Source: Nonomuraea sp. PA05 (GTDB lineage: Bacteria; Actinomycetota; Actinomycetes; Streptosporangiales; Streptosporangiaceae). From it: DNA of 64,000 nucleotides. Shown here one piece after another: positions 15,685-24,588 of the stretch. Made by a program: the position numbers and the translations under genes. The stretch's first letter is position 1; each line of letters opens with the position of its first letter. Where the stretch lies: positions 41,693 through 105,692 of the forward strand of contig NZ_VSEY01000047.1 of NCBI RefSeq assembly GCF_008086045.1. The letters are read 5' to 3'. Below the pieces are notes generated by a model, which was given only the letters and a program-made list of their open reading frames with translations, was not told where the DNA came from and did no database searches.

Positions 15685-16680
15685 TCAGTTGCCCACCCCG
15701 AGGTCGGCCATGAACACGGCCGGGTAGCGGTCACCGCGCGCCGCCCCCGACGGCACCGCCTTCTCGATCTCGGCCAGGTCGTCCGCCGTGATGACCAGGT
15801 CGAGCGCGGGCAGCGCCTCAGCCAGCCGCTCGCGGGTGCGGGCGCCGACCAGCGGCACGATGTGCTCGCCCTGCGCGGCCACCCAGGCGATGGCGAGCTG
15901 GGCGACGGTGCAGCCCTTCGCCTCCGCGACCCGGCGCAGCGCGTCCACCAGGGCGAGGTTGTGCTCCACGTTGCCGCTGGAGAAGCGGGGGCTGAGGCCG
16001 CGCATGTCGCCGGGGCCCGCGGTGCGGCCGGCGGTCCAGTGACCGGAGATCAGGCCGCGGCCGAGGATGCCGTAGGCGGTCAGGCCGATGCCGAGCTCCT
16101 GGAGGGTGGGCAGGACGTCCGCCTCCACCGCCCGCGAGAGCAGCGAGTACTCGATCTGCAGGTCGGCGATGGGGTGCACGGCGTGCGCCCGGCGGATCGT
16201 CTCCGCGTCGACCTCCGAGAGCCCGATGTGCCGGACGTGCCCGGCCTCCACCATCTCCTTGATCGCGCCCACCGTCTCCTCGATCGGCACCGACCGGTCC
16301 AGCCGGGCGGGCCGGTAGACGTCGATGTGGTCGGTGCCCAGCCTGGTCAGCGAGTAGGCCAGGAAGTTCTTCACCGCTTCCGGACGGCCGTCCTGCCCGC
16401 CGAACTCGTGGCCGGGCCCCCGCATCTGGCCGAACTTGACGCTCAGCCGATAGCTGTCGCGGTCCCGGCCGCGCAGCGCCTCGGCCAGCAGCAGCTCGTT
16501 GTGGCCCATGGCGTAGAAGTCGCCGGTGTCGATCAGCGTGACGCCGGCGTCCAGGGCCGCGTGCACGGTGGCGATGCTCTCCGCGCGGTCGCTCTCGCCG
16601 TACCCGCCCGACATGCCCATCGCGCCCAGGCCCAGCGCGGAGACGGCCGGTCCTGTGCGGCCCAGGGTTCGTGTCTGCAT
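15685..16680 (-). CDS. Aldo/keto reductase of the YRPARLD type
   Basis: 331 residues with the aldo/keto reductase fold: LIDTGDFYAMGHNELLLAEAL (Asp, Tyr) and LSVKFGQM (Lys). The usual catalytic-His strand reads HIDVYRPARLDRSVP, so the His seen in the homologue at 5921-6973 is absent. This substitution recurs in a large actinobacterial subgroup and may alter the acid-base step or substrate class. NADPH-binding VPLVGARTRERLAEAL is present. It is divergent from an XRE-type regulator gene at 16815, which may control it. Confidence 0.88.
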   Translation of the reverse strand: MQTRTLGRTGPAVSALGLGAMGMSGGYGESDRAESIATVHAALDAGVTLIDTGDFYAMGHNELLLAEALRGRDRDSYRLSVKFGQMRGPGHEFGGQDGRPEAVKNFLAYSLTRLGTDHIDVYRPARLDRSVPIEETVGAIKEMVEAGHVRHIGLSEVDAETIRRAHAVHPIADLQIEYSLLSRAVEADVLPTLQELGIGLTAYGILGRGLISGHWTAGRTAGPGDMRGLSPRFSSGNVEHNLALVDALRRVAEAKGCTVAQLAIAWVAAQGEHIVPLVGARTRERLAEALPALDLVITADDLAEIEKAVPSGAARGDRYPAVFMADLGVGN

Positions 16681-16814
16681 GATGCTCTCCCTATCCGACT
16701 ATCCGAGGTCGTTTCTCACTCTGGGCCGCGTGCCGGAGGGGACGTAAGCGGAGCGTTCATCATGGGAGAGCCGCTCCCTGGCTCGGCTCGCCGGCCGCGC
16801 GGCACTATGAACTC

Positions 16815-17720
16815 ATGGAACGTGAGCAGCTCGCCGACTTCCTGCGCCGCCGCCGCGAGGCGATCCGCCCGGCGGAGGTGGGCCTGACCGGCAGCCCGCG
16901 CCGCCGCACCAGCGGCCTGCGCAGGGAGGAGGTGGCGATGCTCGCCGGCATGTCGGTCGACTACGTCGTACGGCTGGAGCAGGGCCGCAGCAGTCAGCCG
17001 TCCACGCAGTTGCTCGGCGCGCTGGCGCGGGCGCTGCGCCTGTCCGACGACGAGCGCGACCACCTCTTCCACCTGGCCGGTCACCGCCCGCCGCCCGCCG
17101 ACGGGGTGGCCCGGCTGGCCCGCGCCGGCCTGATCCGCATGCTCGACCTGCTCGGCGACACGCCGGCCGTGGTGCTGTCCGACCTGGGCGAGGTGCTGGC
17201 CCAGAACCGGACGGCGCTGCTGCTGACGGGCGACCCGGCCCAGTTCACCGGCGAGCGGCGCTACATCGCCTACCGGTGGTTCACCGACCCCGCCGCCCGC
17301 GCCTTCCACCCGCCGGAGGAGCAGGAGCATCAGGCCCGCCAGATCGTCGCAGACCTGCGGGCGGTCGCCGGCCGCCGGGCCGGTGACCCGACCGTCGCCG
17401 GGCTCGTCGAGCGGCTGCTGGCCGAGAGCGCCGACTTCCGGCGGCTGTGGGCGGAGCACGAGGTGGCGGTGCGGCGCGCCAACCGCAAGACGCTGCTGCA
17501 TCCGCGGGTGGGGCGGCTGGTGATGGACTGCGAGACCCTGTTCACGCCCGATCAGGGGCAGCAACTGCTGGTGTTCACGCCGGCGGACGACGAGACGCGG
17601 GAGCGGCTGGAGCTGCTGCGGGTGCTGGGCATCGAGGAGTTCCCCACCGGAGACGCACAAGGGAGCGGCGGCCAGGTGATCGCCACGGGGAGCCGGGAGG
17701 AGCCCCGCGAGCGCGAGTGA
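16815..17720 (+). CDS. XRE-type regulator with MmyB-like ligand domain
   Basis: 301 residues. Residues ~1-85 are a Cro/CI-type HTH (RRTSGLRREEVAMLAGMSVDYVVRLEQGRSSQPS), and residues ~100-275 match the MmyB-like PAS-related domain found in many actinomycete regulators next to oxidoreductase genes. It is divergent from the aldo/keto reductase at 16680 and probably regulates it. The last eight codons lie in a 24-bp sequence that is repeated just after the stop codon (see 17698-17761). Confidence 0.88.
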   Translation: MEREQLADFLRRRREAIRPAEVGLTGSPRRRTSGLRREEVAMLAGMSVDYVVRLEQGRSSQPSTQLLGALARALRLSDDERDHLFHLAGHRPPPADGVARLARAGLIRMLDLLGDTPAVVLSDLGEVLAQNRTALLLTGDPAQFTGERRYIAYRWFTDPAARAFHPPEEQEHQARQIVADLRAVAGRRAGDPTVAGLVERLLAESADFRRLWAEHEVAVRRANRKTLLHPRVGRLVMDCETLFTPDQGQQLLVFTPADDETRERLELLRVLGIEEFPTGDAQGSGGQVIATGSREEPRERE

Positions 17721-17761
17721 CGAGGCGCGAAAACAGAAGGAGCCCCGCGAGCACGAATGAC
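17698..17761. repeat. Two 24-bp direct copies at the end of the XRE gene
   Basis: Positions 17698-17721 and 17738-17761 share AGGAGCCCCGCGAGC followed by a CGA-TGAC tail, with two mismatches and a 40-bp period. The first copy encodes the last codons and the TGA of the XRE-type gene; the second repeats this, including an in-frame TGA, in non-coding DNA. It looks like a short tandem duplication. Confidence 0.7.
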
Positions 17762-17864
17762 CCCTTTGTTCCGCCTTTACGCCCTGCGGAGCGTCCCCGA
17801 TTCGAGCGCCGGGTAGGCCCCTGGCCATACGGGTCGTGCCGGGGCAAAGGGGGAATCGGCTGCG

Positions 17865-19069
17865 ATGTCGCTGGCTGTCCGAGGCGTCTTCTGGACGGGA
17901 GCCTACGTGGCCGTGTCCGTGGCCCCGCTGGTGTTCGCGCTGCTCGGCGACAGCCCGCCCGGTCGCGGGTTCCTCGTGGACTTCTCGGTGGCCCTGGGCT
18001 TCGTCGGGTTGTCGATGATGGGGCTGCAGTTCGCGCTGGTGGCCCGGTTCCAGGCGGCCAATGCGCCGTTCGGCGAGGACGCGGTGGTGCAGTTCCACCG
18101 GCAGATCAGCTTCGTCGCGACCCTGTTCATCCTGGCCCATCCGGTGCTGCTGCTGGTGCGGGACCTCGACCTGATCGCGCTGTTCAACCCGGTGACGGCG
18201 CCCTGGCGGGCCCGCTTCGCGGTCGTCTCGACGCTCTGCCTGCTGGCCGTCATGGCCACCTCCATGTGGCGGCGGCGCTTCCGCCTGCGGTACGAGGTGT
18301 GGCAGGGCCTGCACGCGGGGCTGTCCGTCGTGGCCGTGCTGTTCGCCCTCGTGCACGTCGAACTGGTCGGCTACTACGTGGACACGCTGTGGAAGCAGGT
18401 GCTGTGGGTGGTGATGACGGCCGCCTTCCTCAGCCTGATCGGCTGGGTGCGCCTGGTCCGCCCGCTGCGCAGGCTCCGGCAGCCGTGGAACGTTCCCCGT
18501 TCGCCCTCACCCAGCATCCCTTCTCGTTCTCCTCCAGCGCGGAGTCCGACGGCGGGGTGCAGCTCAGCATCAAGGCGCTCGGCGACTTCACCCGTGGCGT
18601 GGCGGGCCTGCGCCCCGGCACCCGGGCCTACCTGGACGGCCCGCACGGCGTCTTCACCCCTGACAGGAACGAGGGGCCCGGCTTCGTCCTGATCGCGGGC
18701 GGGGTCGGCATCGGGCCGCTGATGAGCATGCTGCGTACCTTCGCCGACCGCGACGACCGGCGGCCCTGCCTGCTGATCTACGCCAGCCGCACGCTCGACG
18801 ACGCCACGTTCCTGGAGGAGATCGGGCAGCTTCGCGGGCGGCTCGACCTCACCACGGTGCTCGTTCCCGAGGTCCCTCCGGAGGGCTGGACGGAGGAGAG
18901 CGGCCGGATCGACCAGGCCCTGATCCGCAGGCACCTGCCGCCGCGCTTCGAGCGGATGCAGTACTTCGTCTGCGGGCCGCCGCCCATGCTCGACGCCGTG
19001 GAGGCCACCCTCGCCGAGCTGGGCGTGCCGGCGGCGCGCGTCCACACCGAGCGATTCGTCTTCGTCTGA
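17865..19069 (+). pseudogene. Ferric-reductase-like transmembrane flavoprotein, broken by internal deletion and frameshift
   Basis: From 17865 the first frame encodes a six-helix ferric-reductase-like domain: SFVATLFILAHPVLLLVRD and LHAGLSVVAVLFALVHVELVGYY carry the haem-ligand-type histidines. This frame loses homology near 18490. From there another frame continues with RSPFALTQHPFSFSSSAE, the NAD-binding FVLIAGGVGIGPLMSMLRTF and the terminal YFVCGPPPMLDAVEATLAELGV, ending at 19069. The N-terminal half of the FAD-binding domain (about 40-50 residues, including the PGQF motif) is missing at the junction, so this is deletion plus frameshift and not a single sequencing error. The gene would have moved electrons from NAD(P)H through FAD to haem. 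Confidence 0.8.
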
Positions 19070-19092
19070 CGGAACTGATCGGAGGTAGGCCG

Positions 19093-19185
19093 ATGCGCCA
19101 CATCTACACCACGCGGGCTGTCGTCCTCATCGGCATCCTGCTCGCCGTCGCCTCAGCGGCGTTCGCTGTCGCGAAGAACGCCTGA
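19093..19185 (+). CDS. 30-residue single-helix membrane peptide
   Basis: A short reading frame MRHIYTTRAVVLIGILLA... ending VAKNA, with a strong GGAGG ten bases upstream of the ATG. It has a short basic N-terminus and one hydrophobic helix (about residues 9-26), so it is a membrane miniprotein or a short exported peptide. It lies 24 bp after the broken ferric-reductase gene and 22 bp before the GH15 gene, probably in the same transcript. Function is unknown. Confidence 0.6.
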   Translation: MRHIYTTRAVVLIGILLAVASAAFAVAKNA

Positions 19186-19206
19186 CCGCCGTAGGAGGAA
19201 CCCGGC

Positions 19207-21033
19207 ATGCTCGATCCCGATCCACCGTTCCGCCCGGTCCGCAGGCACGACGGCTACCTGCCGCTGGAGGATCACGGGCTGATCGGTGACGGCGCCACCG
19301 CGGCCCTGGTGGGCCTCGACGGCTCGATCCCATGGCTGTGCCTGCCGCGCTTCGACAGCGATCCGCTGCTGTGCGGGCTGCTGGACCACGCGCGGGGCGG
19401 GCACTTCACGCTGACGATCGAGGATCTGGCCGAGGCGCGCCACTACTACGAGCCCGACACGGCGGTGCTGGTCACCGAGCTGCGCGGCCCGACCGGCGTG
19501 GTCAGGATCACCGACGCGCTGGCCCTGCGGGCCGGCGCCGACCTCAGCGACGACGCGGGCGCGAGCCGGGGCGAGCTGGTGCGGTGCGCGGTGGTGCTGG
19601 ACGGGACGGTCCGTCTGCGCGCGGAGCTGTCGCCGCGTGGTGGCGGGCATGGCCAGGTCAGGGCCAGCGGTCTGGAGGTGCGGGCGTCCCGGCGGCCGGA
19701 CCTGCGGCTGCATCTGCGGGCCGGCCGTCCGCTGGACGGACTGGAGACCGTGCACGAGCTGCGGCAGGGTGACCGGCTCGACCTGGTGCTGTCCTGGGGA
19801 CGCATCCACCGCCACCACCGGTTCGACCCCGAGGCGATGCTGCGGGACACCGCCGAGGCGTGGCGCCGCTGGATGCGGCACTGCGGGTACGACGGCCCCC
19901 AGGAGCCGCTGGTCCGGCGCTCCGCGATCACGTTGAAGCTGTGCGACGACTGGGTCAACGGCTCGCTGGTCGCCGCCCCCACCTCGTCCCTGCCCGCGCC
20001 GATCGGCGGCGTCCGCAACTGGGACTACCGCTACGCGTGGATCAGGGACGCGGCCTACGCCGTGTTCGCGCTGCGCCGCATCGGCTTCGACGGCGAGGCC
20101 GACGCCTTCCTCGGCTGGGTGCTCGACGCGTTCGAGAACAGCCGCGTGCCCCGCATCATGTACACGCTGCACGGCGAGGCCGTACCCGATGAGGTGCGGG
20201 ACGCCGAGTTGGCGGGCTACCGGGGCTCGGCGCCGGTGCGTTGGGGCAACGGCGCGGCCGACCAGCGCCAGCACGACGTCTACGGCGAGGTGCTGGACTG
20301 CGCCGCGCAGTGGCTGCGCTCGGGCCGCGAGATCCAGCCACCGCTGTGGGCGGGCCTCGCGGAGCTGGCGGACAGCGCCGCCACCGCGTGGCGGGAGCCC
20401 GACCAGGGCATCTGGGAGGTGCGCAGCGAGGGCAGGGTCTTCACCTACTCGACCGCGATGTGCCAGGTGGCACTGGAGCGGGCCGCCACGATGGGCGAGC
20501 GGCTCGGCCTGCCGGGGCCGGTCGAGCGGTGGCGCGCCACCGCCGACGAGCTGCGCCGGCTCATCCTGGAGCAGTCCTGGAACGAGGACGCCCAGTGCCT
20601 GAGCGAGCACCTGGACGGTGACGGCGACCTGGACGCCAGCCTGCTCCAGCTGCCGCTGCGGCAGGTCGTCCCCGCCGGCCATCCGCGGATGGTGGCCACC
20701 ACGAAGGCCGTCGCCGAGCGGCTGTCCGCCGGGGACGGGCTGCTCTACCGCTACCTGCACGACCGCTCCCCGGACGGGCTGCCCGGCGACGAGGGGGCGT
20801 TCCTGCTGTGCAGCTTCTGGCTGGTCGACAACCTCGCCTTGCAGGGCCGGGTGGAGCAGGCGGAGGAGCTGTACGAGTCGTTGTGCTCCCGGGCCGGCAC
20901 GCTCGGGCTGCTCCCCGAGCAGATCGATCCGGCGACGGGGGCGTTCATGGGCAACTTCCCGCAGGCGTTCAGCCACATCGGGGTGATCGCCAGCGGCGTC
21001 ACCCTGGCGCGGGCCGGGCGCGGAGGCGGCTGA
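19207..21033 (+). CDS. Glycoside hydrolase family 15 (glucoamylase/trehalase-like)
   Basis: 608 residues, the usual length for bacterial GH15 without a starch-binding domain. An N-terminal beta-sandwich (about 1-220, GYLPLEDHGLIGDGATAALVGLDGSIPWLCLPRFDS) is followed by the (alpha/alpha)6 barrel with GGVRNWDYRYAWIRDAAY, PDQGIWEVR (the probable catalytic acid Glu) and EQIDPATGAFMGNFPQAFSH. There is no signal peptide, so it is cytoplasmic. Actinobacterial GH15 proteins of this shape include enzymes shown to be trehalases, so trehalose or maltodextrin are both possible substrates. GAGGA lies upstream of the ATG. Its TGA overlaps the ATG of the decayed gene that follows (TGATG). Confidence 0.9.
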   Translation: MLDPDPPFRPVRRHDGYLPLEDHGLIGDGATAALVGLDGSIPWLCLPRFDSDPLLCGLLDHARGGHFTLTIEDLAEARHYYEPDTAVLVTELRGPTGVVRITDALALRAGADLSDDAGASRGELVRCAVVLDGTVRLRAELSPRGGGHGQVRASGLEVRASRRPDLRLHLRAGRPLDGLETVHELRQGDRLDLVLSWGRIHRHHRFDPEAMLRDTAEAWRRWMRHCGYDGPQEPLVRRSAITLKLCDDWVNGSLVAAPTSSLPAPIGGVRNWDYRYAWIRDAAYAVFALRRIGFDGEADAFLGWVLDAFENSRVPRIMYTLHGEAVPDEVRDAELAGYRGSAPVRWGNGAADQRQHDVYGEVLDCAAQWLRSGREIQPPLWAGLAELADSAATAWREPDQGIWEVRSEGRVFTYSTAMCQVALERAATMGERLGLPGPVERWRATADELRRLILEQSWNEDAQCLSEHLDGDGDLDASLLQLPLRQVVPAGHPRMVATTKAVAERLSAGDGLLYRYLHDRSPDGLPGDEGAFLLCSFWLVDNLALQGRVEQAEELYESLCSRAGTLGLLPEQIDPATGAFMGNFPQAFSHIGVIASGVTLARAGRGGG

Positions 21034-21489
21034 TGTCGGGTACGGAACCGCGCAGCCAGGCGTGGGTGTTCGGGCTGCTGTCGTTCGGCGCCATCGCCCC
21101 AGCTCATCGCCGGACGCGCGCAGGCGTTCGGCGTGACGCACCACACCTTGGACCGGGCGGCGCTGCGCAGGATGAAGCCGACGGCCGTCCTGGTCAACAC
21201 CGCCCGCGGGCCGATCGTCGAGGACGCGGCGCTGCACGAGGCGCTCACGGAGGGGTGGATCGCCGGCGCGGCGCTGGACGACCTGGAGGAGGAGCCCGCC
21301 AAGCAGCGCGACTGGCGGCCCGGCAACCCGCTCTTCGCGTTGCCGAACGTGATCGTCACCCCGCACGCCGCCTACCACTCCGAGCAGGCCGTCGAGACGG
21401 TGCGGCGGGTCGCCGCCGAGGAGGCCGTGCGGGTGCTGACCGGGCAGGGCGCCCGGTACCCGGTCAACGAGGTGGGCAAGCCCGGCTGA
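21033..21489 (+). pseudogene. D-2-hydroxyacid dehydrogenase remnant
   Basis: Only pieces of a D-isomer-specific 2-hydroxyacid dehydrogenase remain. The first frame from 21033 gives WVFGLLSFGAIAP, matching the start of the NAD-binding Rossmann fold. The match continues one frame over as QLIAGRAQAFG, then jumps straight to THHTLDRAALRRMKPTAVLVNTARGPIVEDAAL..., which normally lies some 60 residues later. The C-terminus (NPLFALPNVIVTPHAAYHSEQAVETV) is intact. The N-terminal catalytic domain, most of the Rossmann core and probably one base at the frame change are missing. It follows the GH15 gene with a TGATG overlap. Confidence 0.72.
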
Positions 21490-21552
21490 ACGCGCCGTCG
21501 GGCATGTCATACTTACGCACCGAATGAGCGGTCTCGCTGGCAGGAGGTGTCT

Positions 21553-22443
21553 GTGGAGCTGCGCGACATCGAGATCTTCCTGACCCTCGCCGAGGAGCTG
21601 CACTTCGGCCGCGCCGCCGAGCGGCTGCACGTCTCCGTGGCGGCCGTCAGCAAGGCGCTCAAGAAGCAGGAACGGGCCGTCGGCGTCGAGCTGTTCGCCC
21701 GCGACAGCCGCAACGTCCGCCTCACCCCGGTGGGCGAGCAGCTCCGCGACGACCTGCGCCAGGTGCACCACGGGCTGACGCAGAGCCTGGAACGGGCCCG
21801 GCTGGCGGCCCGGGGCAAGAGCGGCACCCTGCGGGTCAGCCTGTTCCCCGTCAACGTCCAGGAGCAGCGCCGCTACTGGGAGACCTTCCGTTCCCTGTAC
21901 CCGCAGTGGGAGCTGCGGCTGCGGGTGTCGGCTTTTCCCGACCCGTTCGCCCAGTTGCGCAGCGGGGAGGTGGACGTGCTGGTCACCTGGCCACCCGTGG
22001 ACGAGCCCGATCTGACCGTGGGCCCCCTGCTCTTCGCCGAGCCGAGAGTGCTGGCGGTGGCCGCGGACAACGCGCTCGCCAAGTGGTCCACGGCCTCCCT
22101 GGAGGCGGTCGGCGACTTCCAGCACATCGACGTCGAGGGAGTGCCCGACGAATGGATGGACCGCTACGTTCCGAGACTGACGCCGAAGGGCCGGTCGATC
22201 GAGCGCACCCTTACCGTGCAGAGCGCAGAGGACATTCTCATGCACACGGCCATGGGTGAGACGGTCTCCCTCTTCCCGGCCCACATGACCCGCTACTATC
22301 CGCGCCCCGGCATCGTGTACCTGCCGGTCACGGACATGGAGCCGCTGCCGTACGGGCTGGTGTGGCGTACCGAGGCGGAGAACGACATGATCCGCGCCCT
22401 CGCCCGCGTGGTGCGCGACCTGGGACCGTCAACCACGGGTTGA
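21553..22443 (+). CDS. LysR-family regulator
   Basis: 296 residues from the GTG at 21553, chosen because AGGAGG (21542-21547) lies five bases before it; a GTG at 21547 would overlap that site. The HTH is DIEIFLTLAEELHFGRAAERLHVSVAAVSKALKKQERAVGVELF, residues 4-47, and a periplasmic-binding-like effector domain follows (about 88-290). The neighbouring 2-hydroxyacid dehydrogenase is broken, so the original target may be lost. No divergent gene is present for the usual LysR arrangement. Confidence 0.88.
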   Translation: MELRDIEIFLTLAEELHFGRAAERLHVSVAAVSKALKKQERAVGVELFARDSRNVRLTPVGEQLRDDLRQVHHGLTQSLERARLAARGKSGTLRVSLFPVNVQEQRRYWETFRSLYPQWELRLRVSAFPDPFAQLRSGEVDVLVTWPPVDEPDLTVGPLLFAEPRVLAVAADNALAKWSTASLEAVGDFQHIDVEGVPDEWMDRYVPRLTPKGRSIERTLTVQSAEDILMHTAMGETVSLFPAHMTRYYPRPGIVYLPVTDMEPLPYGLVWRTEAENDMIRALARVVRDLGPSTTG

Positions 22444-22560
22444 CGACCGTTGCGATAGTCGCCGTTGATCCACGGCCACGCCCGCCACGATGCTTGACCC
22501 GTCAGACAAACACGCCTTCTGCGAGGTAGATGGGTTCATGTCTTTTTCTGGTGTCGCGGT

Positions 22561-22941
22561 GTGAACATCGTCTCCTCCGCGATCTCCCTGACCGTCGCCG
22601 ACCCGGCCGCCTCCAGCGGGTTCTTCATCAGCCACCTCGGCTTCCGCGAGATCCTGGCCGGCGAGGACTTCACCGTGCTGGGCCGTGACGACGGGGCCGT
22701 CGATCTGATCCTGGTCCGGCTCGACCCCGAGCGGTGGCAGCCGGGGCAGGGCCTGGCGGACGCGACCGTCGTCTTCTCGATCACCGGCCTGGCCGCCGAG
22801 TACGAGCGGCTGCGCGCCGAGGGCGCCCCCATCACCGTCCCGCTGCGGCGGGAGCCGTGGGGCGAGCTGGTGACGCGGCTCGCCGACCCCAACGGGGTGA
22901 CGGTCCAGCTCAACGAGTGGATCTCCCCCATCACGAACTGA
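22561..22941 (+). CDS. VOC (glyoxalase/bleomycin-resistance) family protein
   Basis: 126 residues, a single vicinal-oxygen-chelate unit made of two beta-alpha-beta-beta-beta modules: IVSSAISLTVADPAASSGFFISHLGFREI and ITVPLRREPWGELVTRLADPNGVTVQLNEW. Candidate metal-binding positions are not conserved enough to tell a dioxygenase from a binding protein. GTG start with a weak ribosome-binding site. The 117 bp before it hold no recognisable gene. Function is unknown. Confidence 0.82.
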   Translation: MNIVSSAISLTVADPAASSGFFISHLGFREILAGEDFTVLGRDDGAVDLILVRLDPERWQPGQGLADATVVFSITGLAAEYERLRAEGAPITVPLRREPWGELVTRLADPNGVTVQLNEWISPITN

Positions 22942-23049
22942 CACGGCGACCGCCGGCCGGCGCACGCCGTGTCAGGAGCACGACGGCCCGGTATCAGCGC
23001 GACCCGTTGCAATAGACATCACCAACAAGGTTCTAAGGAGCACCCAGCC

Positions 23050-24522
23050 ATGTCCGTCACCCTTTCCGAGCAGGACCAGCACACCCTGCGGACCGCCGCC
23101 TGGGGCGCGGTGTCGCTGATGACCGCCGCCGGTGCGGCCGGCTCGCCGCACAAGGCCGCCACCGAGGGCTCCATCGCCCTGACCTCCGCGACCGGCCTGG
23201 TCGGGCATGTGCTGGCCAAGGCGCCCAAGGGGCTGGCCGCCAAGTCCACCGCCGCACTCGCCGACGAGGTGCTGCCCGCGCTGACCGCCTCCGTGAAGCT
23301 GCTCAAGGAGCAGGCGCCGGCCGAGGCCGACAACTTCCGCCGCACCGTCCTGGTCGCCGTCGAGGCCGCCACCCGGCCCCAGCAGGGCGCGCCCGGCCCG
23401 GCCATGGCGGAGATGGCCCGCAAGATCACCGAGGCTCTCGACGCCGCCGCCGCGGAGCAGGACCGCCCCGGGCTGCGCAAGATCATGCAGGAGATGGTCG
23501 ACGCCGGCTTCGTCGGCGTGGCGCTGCGCGTGCGCGACGAGCAGGGCGAGTGGGCCGGCAGCGCCGGTCTCGCCGAGCTGGGCGGCACCGAGCAGGCGCC
23601 GGTGGACGGGCACGTCCGGATCGGCAGCAACACCAAGACCTTCACCGCGACCGCGGTGCTGCGGCTGGTGGCCGAGGGCAGGATCGCGCTGGACGCCCCG
23701 GTGGCCGGCTACCTGCCCGAGTTCGGCCTGGACGAGCGGATCACCGTGCGGATGCTGCTCCAGCACACCAGCGGCATCTTCAACTTCACCGGCGAGTACT
23801 ACGAGGACGGCACCTTCGCCCCCGGCATCCCCGCCACCCAGGCAGGCAAGGAATGGGTGGACAACCGCTTCCACACCTACCAGCCCGAAGACCTGGTCCG
23901 GCTGGCCCTGTCCAAGCCCGCCCGCTTCGAGCCCGGCACCGACTGGAGCTACGCCAACACCAACTACGTCCTGGCCCGGCTCCTCATCGAGAAGGTCACC
24001 GGCCGCACCATCGCCCAGGAGATGCAGCGGCTGATCATCGGCCCGCTCGGCCTGACCGGCACCGTCCAGCTCACCACCGAGACCGACATCCCCGCCCCGC
24101 ACGCCCACGCCTACTACCGTCTTGAGGAGGAGACGGTGGACGTCACCCGCCACAACCCCTCCTGGATCTCCAGCGGCGGCGACATGATCTCCACCACGCG
24201 GGACCTGCAGACGTTCATCACCGCGCTGGTGGGCGGCAAGCTGCTGCCGGCCGAGTTGCAGGCCGAGATGTTCACGCCGGAGTCGAAGGCGAGCTACGGC
24301 CTGGGAGTGTTCGTGCAGCCGGCGCCCGGCGGCGGCACCCTCATCACTCACAACGGCGGCAACGCCGGGTTCGCGGCGCTGATGTTCAGCCTGCCCGACG
24401 GGAGCAAGACCCTGACCGCGGCGCTAAACTACGTGGACGACGCCGCGATGTCCCTGGGTGCGGCGTTCCAGCAGTCCTTGCAGCAGCTCGTGCAGGAGGT
24501 GTTCGGGCAGCAGGCGGGCTGA
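23050..24522 (+). CDS. Serine hydrolase (class C beta-lactamase/DD-peptidase fold) with extra N-terminal helical domain
   Basis: 490 residues. Residues ~145-485 form a serine beta-lactamase/penicillin-binding fold with SNTK (nucleophile Ser about 194), YAN (Tyr about 300) and a HNGGN triad box (about 433). Residues 1-~140 (TLSEQDQHTLRTAAWGAVSL...) are an Ala-rich helical domain resembling stand-alone actinobacterial proteins of unknown function. No signal peptide is visible, which is odd for a cell-wall enzyme; it may be a cytoplasmic esterase or amidase. AAGGAG nine bases before the ATG at 23050 supports this start over an upstream one. Confidence 0.85.
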   Translation: MSVTLSEQDQHTLRTAAWGAVSLMTAAGAAGSPHKAATEGSIALTSATGLVGHVLAKAPKGLAAKSTAALADEVLPALTASVKLLKEQAPAEADNFRRTVLVAVEAATRPQQGAPGPAMAEMARKITEALDAAAAEQDRPGLRKIMQEMVDAGFVGVALRVRDEQGEWAGSAGLAELGGTEQAPVDGHVRIGSNTKTFTATAVLRLVAEGRIALDAPVAGYLPEFGLDERITVRMLLQHTSGIFNFTGEYYEDGTFAPGIPATQAGKEWVDNRFHTYQPEDLVRLALSKPARFEPGTDWSYANTNYVLARLLIEKVTGRTIAQEMQRLIIGPLGLTGTVQLTTETDIPAPHAHAYYRLEEETVDVTRHNPSWISSGGDMISTTRDLQTFITALVGGKLLPAELQAEMFTPESKASYGLGVFVQPAPGGGTLITHNGGNAGFAALMFSLPDGSKTLTAALNYVDDAAMSLGAAFQQSLQQLVQEVFGQQAG

Positions 24523-24588
24523 CGTGCGGCGGCCACGGCACGTGTCAGGCGGAAAATCGTTTGCCCCGGCGGGCAGGACTCCGGGAAC

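Noticed and set aside
21133..21489. Independent small dehydrogenase gene beginning at an internal GTG
   Set aside because: The region matches the C-terminal half of 2-hydroxyacid dehydrogenases and matching pieces lie just upstream in other frames, so it is a remnant.
19153..22284. Very long minus-strand frames opposite GH15 and LysR genes (and similar frames at 31563-35876, 16716-18356, 56899-59394, 39676-41649)
   Set aside because: They are shadows of high third-position G+C coding DNA: no recognisable domains, skewed composition, and a real gene with full motifs on the other strand.
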